A stretch of 20,529 nt of DNA. Source: an uncultured Verrucomicrobiota bacterium. Lineage in GTDB: Bacteria > Verrucomicrobiota > Kiritimatiellia > RFP12 > UBA1067. The DNA lies in NCBI GenBank assembly GCA_947305585.1, contig CAMZDY010000011.1:1-20529 (forward strand), read 5' to 3'. The translations under genes were made by a program, and so were the position numbers. The notes beneath the pieces are model-generated. The model was not told the origin of the DNA and did no database searches. It saw nothing but the letters and a program-made list of their open reading frames with translations. This document shows positions 15,996-20,529 of this stretch, piece by piece (within the stretch, counting starts at the first letter, position 1; every line of letters starts with the position of its first letter).

Positions 15996-17183
15996 ATGTT
16001 GTTGCTGTCGATCTTGCTGGCTGTTGTCGATCTGGCGGAAGTGTTCGAACACGATTCCGCCTGGGACCGTCCGCCGTCCGCCTATACCAAACTTTCGCAT
16101 CGGCATGATATCGAGTGGAAGGGGGCCAAGATCGTCGATTGGCGGCTGATACCGGAGGGGAGCGGTGTGGGCAGGGTGGAGCTAAATCTCTACAACCGCG
16201 GCGATGACAAATCTGGCACGGGCATGTCGGAGGTGGAATTGAAGGAACTGCTGGAGCGGAACATCCCCGGAGTGGACTTGTCCAAGGCCGTGCGGCGCAA
16301 AATCAAGGCAGGAGCCTTCCAGTACGAATATCTGAACGACAAGACCAAACCCGCGATTGAAGCCGGCTGGGGCGTTTCCGACGGCAAGGTGGAGTATTTG
16401 CGGGTGTCGCTTGTGAAGTCGGCCAAGAAAAAGACCGGTGTCCAAAAACCAGTTTCCGGCAAGGCGTCCAAGGCCAAAATCGTCGCCAACGTGCGCAAGG
16501 AGACGAACGGCGACGTATGGATCGGCAATATCCCGATGGTGGATCAGGGTGACAAGGGATATTGCGCGGTGGCCACTTGCGAACGGGTTTTGCGCTATTA
16601 CGGCGAAACGGTGGACGAGCATCAACTTGCCCAGATGGCGGGTACGACCGCCAAGGACGGCACGTCGTCGGCGGCGATGAAGGAAACGGTCAAGACCATT
16701 GGCAGCAAATTCCGGCTGGGCTACAACGATGTTTTCTCCGCCACGGCTTCCCGGAAGGATATCCTCAAAGACCTGGAGCTCTACAACAAGTCCGCCAAGG
16801 CGCTCAAGCGTCCGGAACTGAACGAGCGCGACTTTTACGTGGGCAATACTTTTATGGTACCGCTCATGCGCGAGGCGATGGAGCCGGAGGTGCTTCTGCG
16901 GATGCGGTCCAGGGATCCGCGCTTCAAGAAGTTCATGAGCTCCGTCCGCGCGCGCATCGATGAGGGCATACCGGTCTTTTGGGGTGTGACGCTGGGGATT
17001 TTCCCCGAGCCCGACATTCCCCAGGCCAACGGCGGGCACATGCGGCTTATTATCGGCTACAACGCCAAGACGGAAGAACTCATCTTTTCCGACAGCTGGG
17101 GCGAGCGCCATGCCTTCAAGCGCATGCGCGCCGATCGGGCCTTTGCCATAACGTCCAACGCCTACACGCTTCGCCCGTTGTAG
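15996..17183 (+). CDS. Secreted C39-like cysteine peptidase domain protein
   Basis: A 395-residue protein. The first 15 residues (MLLLSILLAVVDLAE) are hydrophobic and could be a short signal peptide. About 20-145 form a mixed charged domain I do not recognise, followed by a Lys-rich linker (about 147-170). From about 178 the pattern is that of Peptidase_C39_2 domains: IPMVDQGDKGYCAVAT with the likely nucleophile Cys190, then GGHMRLIIGYN with His348, and a DSWGE segment with Asp366. Cys, His and Asp are in the correct order for a papain-like triad. The spacing between Cys and His (about 158 residues) is larger than in minimal C39 domains because of a helical insert around 225-325. It is the last gene of the second run. 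Target unknown. Confidence 0.72.
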   Translation: MLLLSILLAVVDLAEVFEHDSAWDRPPSAYTKLSHRHDIEWKGAKIVDWRLIPEGSGVGRVELNLYNRGDDKSGTGMSEVELKELLERNIPGVDLSKAVRRKIKAGAFQYEYLNDKTKPAIEAGWGVSDGKVEYLRVSLVKSAKKKTGVQKPVSGKASKAKIVANVRKETNGDVWIGNIPMVDQGDKGYCAVATCERVLRYYGETVDEHQLAQMAGTTAKDGTSSAAMKETVKTIGSKFRLGYNDVFSATASRKDILKDLELYNKSAKALKRPELNERDFYVGNTFMVPLMREAMEPEVLLRMRSRDPRFKKFMSSVRARIDEGIPVFWGVTLGIFPEPDIPQANGGHMRLIIGYNAKTEELIFSDSWGERHAFKRMRADRAFAITSNAYTLRPL

Positions 17184-17207
17184 AGTTCGGGCCGAGGTCA
17201 AGGAAAT

Positions 17208-17561
17208 TGGTGGAGGTGAGGGGAGTCGAACCCCTGTCCGGAGCATCGTCCATCGAATGTCTACGCGCGTATCCGGCCGTTTATCTCGGGAAAGGCACGC
17301 CGACCGGCAGGCTTATCCATTCCCATCCGCTTGATTCGGCACCTTGCAGCGGGCAAGCGGAACTCCCTGCAACGTGGTCCGATAAATGATGTCTAGGCGC
17401 TCATCGGACGTCGGCGCTTCGACATGGCGGCCTTTCTTTAGGCGGCCAGAGCGTAATCGTTGTTCGCAATTACTGTTTTCGCCCGTTTTTTATCGTGGCC
17501 AACGAGCATCCACGGCGCGCAACCCGACTTCGGTCTGTCCCGTCGAAACCGGATCACCCCC
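17208..17561 (-). ncRNA. ssrA: tmRNA (transfer-messenger RNA)
   Basis: tmRNA rescues stalled ribosomes and tags the incomplete protein for degradation. On the minus strand the RNA begins GGGGGTGATCC at 17561, and its first seven bases pair with CACCTCC at 17212-17218, with one G-U pair. The T-arm (AGGGG, TTCGACT, CCCCT), the discriminator A at 17211 and an encoded CCA at 17208-17210 follow. The 5' element GGTTTCGACGGGACAG is typical. The tag frame starts at GCG (17467-17465) and reads ANNDYALAA, then TAA at 17440-17438. The preceding AGTAATT is the usual context for the resume codon. Length is 354 nt, normal for a one-piece tmRNA. The C39-like gene converges on it and ends 24 bp away. Confidence 0.97.
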
Positions 17562-17584
17562 GATATTCGCAGATTGCGGAAGAT

Positions 17585-17614
17585 ATTATATCATATTTTG
17601 CTTGCATTCGTCAA
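17585..17614 (-). promoter_or_regulatory. Promoter of ssrA
   Basis: On the minus strand the -35 hexamer TTGACG (17614-17609) and the extended -10 TATGATATAAT (hexamer 17590-17585) are 18 bp apart. Transcription should start near 17578, giving a 5' leader of about 17 nt that RNase P would remove at 17561. The site is interlocked with the dinB promoter on the other strand. Confidence 0.85.
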
Positions 17615-17631
17615 GGGTTTTATGATATAAT
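17602..17631 (+). promoter_or_regulatory. Promoter of dinB
   Basis: The -35 hexamer TTGCAT (17602-17607) and the extended -10 TATGATATAAT (hexamer 17626-17631) are 18 bp apart. The predicted start of transcription (about 17638) coincides with the two ATG codons at 17637 and 17640, so the message should be leaderless. I saw no LexA-type operator here. Confidence 0.85.
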
Positions 17632-17636
17632 ATTAC

Positions 17637-18806
17637 ATGATGTCATCGATAATAATGCATGTGGACATGGACGCTTTCTTCGCTTCGGTGGAGGAGCGCG
17701 AGCATCCGGAGCTCAAGGGCCGGCCGGTTATCGTGGGGTCTTCGCCCCGCGAACGCGGCGTCGTGTCCACCTGCAACTACGAAGCGCGCAAGTTCGGCGT
17801 AAGGAGCGCCATGCCATCGCGCAGCGCATTTTCGAAATGTCCGCACGGAGTTTTCATCCGTCCGCACATGAAACTCTACGCCCAGGCTAGTCGCGAAGTT
17901 TTTGCCATCTTAGACCGCTATACGCCGTATGTGGAGAAGGTGTCGGTGGACGAGGCGTTCCTGGATATTTCCGGCAGCGCCCATCTCTTCGGCGGGGCCG
18001 CGGCGCTGGCGGAAGATCTCCGGGCGACGGTGAAACGGGAATGCCGGCTCACCTGTTCGGCAGGCATCGCGCCCAACCGGCTATTGGCCAAGATCGGCTC
18101 CGAGCAGCGCAAACCCGACGGACTGTTCATAATGCCGTTCGAACCCGATGACATCCGTGAATTCCTGGCGCCGAAGCCGGTGGGCGTATTGTGGGGGGTG
18201 GGCAAGACCACCCGGACGCAACTCGCTAAATTCGGCATCGCGACTTGCGGCGACATCCAACGCATGTCCCCCGAAGCGCTTTCGGCCATCTTGGGCGAGG
18301 CGGCCGGCCAAAGCGTGCATGCGCATGCGTTCGGCTTCGACGGTACGAAATTGGAGCACGAACCGGAACCGGAGCTTACCGTGTCGCGGGAGTGGACATT
18401 TCCGGAAGACTGTTCCGATCGCGAAACCGCGCGCGGCAAACTAATCGAGCTGGTGGCCGAGGTGGGCGCACGGACGCGACGGGAAAAGCGTTGGGCGAAA
18501 CTGGCGCGCATCAAGTTGCGCGATTCCGACTTCAACACCACCACCCGGCAGATGCCGTTCGCTGCGCCCGCCCGGGACGACATCGCGTTCCGCCAGGCCA
18601 TGCTTTCGCTGTTCGACTGCGAATGGCCGGTCGGCGCGGCGAGGATTCTGCGGCTGGTGGGGTTCGGAGTGGGCAATTTCACGGCGGAACCCGAAGAATG
18701 CCTTTTCGGCGACGAGGACCGGCGCAAGCGCGAACGTTTGTCCGAAGCGCTCGATTCCATCCGTCGCCGCGGTTCGCGGCTTGGAGTATCCAAAGACGAC
18801 GGCTGA
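17637..18806 (+). CDS. dinB: DNA polymerase IV (Y-family translesion polymerase)
   Basis: Pol IV copies past damaged bases with low fidelity. The 389-residue protein has the family's metal-binding acids: Asp10 in HVDMDAFF, and Asp105/Glu106 in KVSVDEAFLDI. Phe15 is the expected steric gate that excludes ribonucleotides. The nucleotide-binding STCNYEARKFGVRSAMP segment (about 44-61), the thumb region SAGIAPNRLLAKIGSEQRKPDG, a helix-hairpin-helix near LWGVGKTTRTQLAKFGI and the little-finger domain (about 240-350) are all present. A possible beta-clamp contact is ECLFG near 361, less canonical than QLxLF. Three ATGs (17637, 17640, 17655) compete; the first two coincide with the predicted transcript 5' end, and there is no Shine-Dalgarno sequence. 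It is divergent from ssrA. Confidence 0.95.
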   Translation: MMSSIIMHVDMDAFFASVEEREHPELKGRPVIVGSSPRERGVVSTCNYEARKFGVRSAMPSRSAFSKCPHGVFIRPHMKLYAQASREVFAILDRYTPYVEKVSVDEAFLDISGSAHLFGGAAALAEDLRATVKRECRLTCSAGIAPNRLLAKIGSEQRKPDGLFIMPFEPDDIREFLAPKPVGVLWGVGKTTRTQLAKFGIATCGDIQRMSPEALSAILGEAAGQSVHAHAFGFDGTKLEHEPEPELTVSREWTFPEDCSDRETARGKLIELVAEVGARTRREKRWAKLARIKLRDSDFNTTTRQMPFAAPARDDIAFRQAMLSLFDCEWPVGAARILRLVGFGVGNFTAEPEECLFGDEDRRKRERLSEALDSIRRRGSRLGVSKDDG

Positions 18807-18815
18807 ATATTTTTC

Positions 18816-18828
18816 ATTTTCCCTATTG
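18816..18828 (+). repeat. 13-bp direct repeat ATTTTCCCTATTG, copy 1 (upstream of tRNA-Tyr)
   Basis: This element runs into the -35 hexamer of the tRNA promoter. An identical copy is at 18985-18997 in front of tyrS, in the same position relative to its -35 and followed by the same TATGATATAAT element. Confidence 0.8.
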
Positions 18829-18855
18829 ACTTTCGGTGCGGAAATATGATATAAT
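18826..18855 (+). promoter_or_regulatory. Promoter of tRNA-Tyr
   Basis: The -35 hexamer TTGACT (18826-18831) and the extended -10 TATGATATAAT (hexamer 18850-18855) are 18 bp apart. The expected transcription start is near 18862, about 10 nt before the mature tRNA 5' end. Confidence 0.88.
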
Positions 18856-18871
18856 ACACATCAATCATCTC

Positions 18872-18957
18872 GGTGGGATACTCAAGCGGTCAACGAGGGC
18901 AGACTGTAAATCTGCTGGCTTACGCCTTCCAAGGTTCGAATCCTTGCCCCACCACCA
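18872..18957 (+). tRNA. tRNA-Tyr, anticodon GTA, CCA encoded
   Basis: A class II tRNA of 86 nt with the anticodon GTA at 18906-18908 in the stem-loop GCAGA-CTGTAAA-TCTGC. The 14-nt variable arm holds a GGC/GCC stem, the T-arm is CAAGG-TTCGAAT-CCTTG, the discriminator is A, and CCA is encoded (18955-18957). G1-C72 is present, as expected for bacterial tRNA-Tyr. The acceptor stem pairs at six positions; the seventh (A at 18878 with C at 18947) is an A-C mismatch. It is followed by a terminator and then by tyrS. Confidence 0.97.
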
Positions 18958-18960
18958 CTT

Positions 18961-18989
18961 AACTTGCGGCAACGCAAGTTTTTTATTTT
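18961..18989 (+). terminator. Intrinsic terminator after tRNA-Tyr
   Basis: A perfect 8-bp stem AACTTGCG/CGCAAGTT (18961-18968, 18973-18980) closes a GCAA tetraloop of the GNRA type and is followed by TTTTATTTT. It begins three bases after the tRNA CCA. Its T-run merges with the repeat element upstream of the tyrS -35. Confidence 0.9.
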
Positions 18990-18997
18990 CCCTATTG
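18985..18997 (+). repeat. 13-bp direct repeat ATTTTCCCTATTG, copy 2 (upstream of tyrS)
   Basis: Identical to 18816-18828. It overlaps the end of the terminator T-run and the first bases of the tyrS -35 hexamer. Confidence 0.8.
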
Positions 18998-19023
18998 CAA
19001 TTCCGCCCACGATATGATATAAT
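18995..19023 (+). promoter_or_regulatory. Promoter of tyrS
   Basis: The -35 hexamer TTGCAA (18995-19000) and the extended -10 TATGATATAAT (hexamer 19018-19023) are 17 bp apart. Transcription should start near 19030, about 3 nt before the ATG at 19033, leaving no room for a Shine-Dalgarno sequence, T-box or attenuator. Confidence 0.87.
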
Positions 19024-19032
19024 ATACACATT

Positions 19033-20295
19033 ATGAATCTATTAGCGGAATTGAAGGCGAGAGGTCTCGTCGAGAGTCTTACGGATCCTGCTATCGCGGA
19101 GGCGATGGAGAAGCCGATGACGGTGTATTGCGGTTTCGATCCGAGCGCGCGGAGTCTGCAGGCCGGGAATCTGGTGTCCATCATGGTTTTGAAGCGTTTC
19201 CAGGATGCGGGGCACCAGGTGATCGCGCTTGTGGGCGGCGCCACGGGGCTCATCGGCGATCCGAGCGGCAAAAGCGCCGAGCGCAATATGCTTACCCTGG
19301 AACAGGTGGCGGCGAACAAGGCGGGGATCCGCGAGAACCTCTCGCGCATACTCCGCTTCGACGGCCCCAACCCGGCGATCATGGTGGACAACTACGACTG
19401 GTACAAAGGCACGAGCGCCATCGAGTTCCTGCGCGATATCGCCATCAACTTCCGCGTGCCGCAGATGCTCGCCAAGGAGAGCGTGAAGAAGCGGCTGGAG
19501 GCGAGCGAGGGCGCGCTCACTTTCACGGAGTTTTCATATCAGATTCTGCAGGGTAACGACTTTCTCCATCTCTACGACAACTTCGGTTGCACGATGGAAG
19601 TGGGGGGTGCCGACCAGTGGGGGAATATCACGGCCGGGACCGACCTCGTGCACCGGATGCGCGGCAAGACGGTGTTCGGGCTCACGTTCCCGCTGTTGCT
19701 CGATTCGGCGGGACGCAAGTTCGGCAAATCGGAGGGCAATGCGCTGTTTATGGACAGCTCCATGACAGGCGTCTACGACTGGTACCAGTATTTCCTGCGT
19801 GCGGCCGACGAAGACGTGATTCGTTATCTCAAGGTGTTTTCCATGAAGAGTCTCGGAGAGATAGCGGAGCTGGAGGCGCAGATGAAGTCCAATCCGGAAG
19901 CGCGCATTCCGCAGAAGGCGCTCGCCGAAGAGCTTACCTTGCTCGTGCACGGCACGGAGGGGCTCAAGAAGGCGCAGGAAGCCACCACCACCTTGTTCGG
20001 TGGCGACGTGAAGGGCAAGTCGGCCGATGAGCTAATGACTATCTTCAAGAATGTAAAGAGCGCCGAGCTCGACAAGGGCGAGGTGCTGGGCAAGCCGGTA
20101 TTTATGGTGGCGGCCTTGGCCAAGATGTTCGGCTCGAACGGCGAAGCCAGGCGCATGGCGCAGCAGGGCGGGCTGAGTCTCAATGGCGAGAAGGTGGGGA
20201 TCGACCGCACGCTCGCGGAGGGCGACCTTGCGGACGGCAGGGTGGCGGTCTTGAAAAGCGGCAAAAAGAACTTTTTCCTTCTGAAAACGCGGTGA
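19033..20295 (+). CDS. tyrS: Tyrosyl-tRNA synthetase with altered HIGH motif
   Basis: TyrRS charges tRNA-Tyr with tyrosine in two steps through tyrosyl-adenylate. The 420-residue protein has the bacterial layout: class I catalytic domain (about 1-220), KFGKS loop (229-233, the KMSKS equivalent), a helical domain and a C-terminal S4 RNA-binding domain (about 355-420). Tyrosine-binding residues are kept: the Tyr in VYCGFDPS, the Y-x3-Q-x2-D pattern in YQILQGNDF, and GADQWGN. The ATP-binding HIGH signature is replaced by QAGN (residues 43-46) within DPSARSLQAGNL, so both histidines are absent and the Thr of DPTA is Ser. The rest is typical, which argues for an active enzyme rather than a decayed one. 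Its stop overlaps the next gene as GTGA. Confidence 0.95.
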   Translation: MNLLAELKARGLVESLTDPAIAEAMEKPMTVYCGFDPSARSLQAGNLVSIMVLKRFQDAGHQVIALVGGATGLIGDPSGKSAERNMLTLEQVAANKAGIRENLSRILRFDGPNPAIMVDNYDWYKGTSAIEFLRDIAINFRVPQMLAKESVKKRLEASEGALTFTEFSYQILQGNDFLHLYDNFGCTMEVGGADQWGNITAGTDLVHRMRGKTVFGLTFPLLLDSAGRKFGKSEGNALFMDSSMTGVYDWYQYFLRAADEDVIRYLKVFSMKSLGEIAELEAQMKSNPEARIPQKALAEELTLLVHGTEGLKKAQEATTTLFGGDVKGKSADELMTIFKNVKSAELDKGEVLGKPVFMVAALAKMFGSNGEARRMAQQGGLSLNGEKVGIDRTLAEGDLADGRVAVLKSGKKNFFLLKTR

Positions 20296-20529
20296 AAACT
20301 CTAGATAGATACGTGTTCGGCAGCTTTTTCTCCAGCTTCGTGCTGGCGTTTCTGGTGCTTTCGTTTGTGTTGACGATCGGGCTTATGGTGCAGATCGTAG
20401 GCTACATACTGGATGGCGTGCCGATGAGCCTTGTGGGGGAATTCGCGGCGGTTTGCTTCCCGGAGACGCTGCAATGGACGATGCCGCTGGCGATTCTGGT
20501 GTCGAGCGTGCTGGTTTTTTCGCGCATGT
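20292..20529 (+). CDS. LptF/LptG-family permease, N-terminal part (3' end outside window)
   Basis: The first 79 codons of a membrane protein: MKTLDRYVFGSFFSSF, then two hydrophobic helices (about residues 15-38 and 58-77) separated by a short amphipathic stretch. The LDRY(V/I)-xxxF opening and the helix pattern are those of the YjgP/YjgQ (LptF/LptG) permeases, which extract lipopolysaccharide from the inner membrane together with LptB. The GTG at 20292 overlaps the tyrS stop (GTGA), so it depends on translation of tyrS. Which of the two paralogs it is cannot be told from this piece. Confidence 0.8.
   Translation, partial: MKTLDRYVFGSFFSSFVLAFLVLSFVLTIGLMVQIVGYILDGVPMSLVGEFAAVCFPETLQWTMPLAILVSSVLVFSRM

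Larger units (their letters stand above)
17583..17633. repeat. 13-bp perfect inverted repeat made by two divergent -10 regions
   Basis: The arms ATATTATATCATA (17583-17595) and TATGATATAATAT (17621-17633) are perfect reverse complements separated by 25 bp. Each arm contains the extended -10 element of one of the two divergent promoters (ssrA left, dinB right). The symmetry extends beyond the core promoter hexamers by two bases on the outer side. Confidence 0.85.

Noticed and set aside
17160..17207. Terminator between the C39-like gene and ssrA (GCCCG ... CGGGC)
   Set aside because: The stem is only 5 bp with a 10-base loop and has no T-run on either strand.
17562..17636. LexA/SOS operator for dinB
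   Set aside because: No CTGT-N8-ACAG or GAAC-N4-GTTC type palindrome is present. The only symmetry is the inverted repeat formed by the two -10 regions.
18958..19032. T-box or tyrosine attenuator in front of tyrS
   Set aside because: The hairpin lies upstream of the tyrS promoter and terminates the tRNA transcript. The tyrS message itself has essentially no leader.

Overview
This 20.5 kb window is a compact, GC-rich bacterial chromosome segment with almost every gene on the + strand. The organism looks Gram-negative: there is a PpiD/SurA-like membrane-anchored chaperone, an MsbA-type exporter pair and the start of an LptF/LptG-type permease. The mix of genes (Fkp-like L-fucose salvage enzyme, FmdB-type zinc ribbon, secreted acidic FecR-like protein, C39-like peptidase) would fit a PVC lineage such as Kiritimatiellota/Verrucomicrobiota. 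That placement is an inference from general familiarity with these families and is weakly held. No marker gene was compared.

Layout. (1) Bases 1-7434 form a tightly packed run: 3' part of galactokinase, a secreted FecR-like protein, a PpiD-like chaperone, dut, def, fkp, an FmdB-like zinc ribbon and tadA. Most neighbours overlap by 1-26 bp. (2) A promoter at 7454-7482 starts a second run, 7492-17183: two tandem paralogous ABC exporters, a DUF212/PAP2-type phosphatase, an EamA permease, thiC, a thioredoxin, a short lysine-2,3-aminomutase/EpmB-like radical SAM enzyme, a short-chain dehydrogenase and a C39-like peptidase. (3) A complete tmRNA gene (ssrA) lies on the minus strand at 17208-17561. 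It is divergent from dinB, and their promoters interlock. (4) tRNA-Tyr, a GNRA-loop terminator and tyrS follow, and tyrS overlaps the first part of an LptF/G-like permease that runs off the window.

How the genes work together. Run 1 mixes sugar activation (galactokinase and the bifunctional fucokinase/GDP-fucose pyrophosphorylase) with housekeeping (dUTP removal, N-terminal deformylation, wobble inosine formation). Run 2 joins an envelope export module (heterodimeric ABC pair plus phosphatase) to cofactor, redox and radical chemistry. The last part concerns translation quality control (tmRNA), translesion synthesis, and tyrosine charging with tRNA and synthetase side by side.

The most unusual signals are regulatory. 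One extended -10 element, TATGATATAAT, occurs four times within 1.5 kb, with a variant at 7472. At all three protein-coding promoters the start codon sits 6-10 bases after the -10 hexamer, which predicts leaderless mRNAs, although Shine-Dalgarno sequences are used elsewhere in the window. The ssrA and dinB promoters overlap physically around a perfect 13-bp inverted repeat. TyrRS has QAGN where the HIGH motif is expected, beside a tRNA-Tyr with an A7-C66 mismatch. I saw no CRISPR array, insertion sequence, prophage or riboswitch. Apart from the tmRNA locus there is no stretch over 300 bases without a protein gene.
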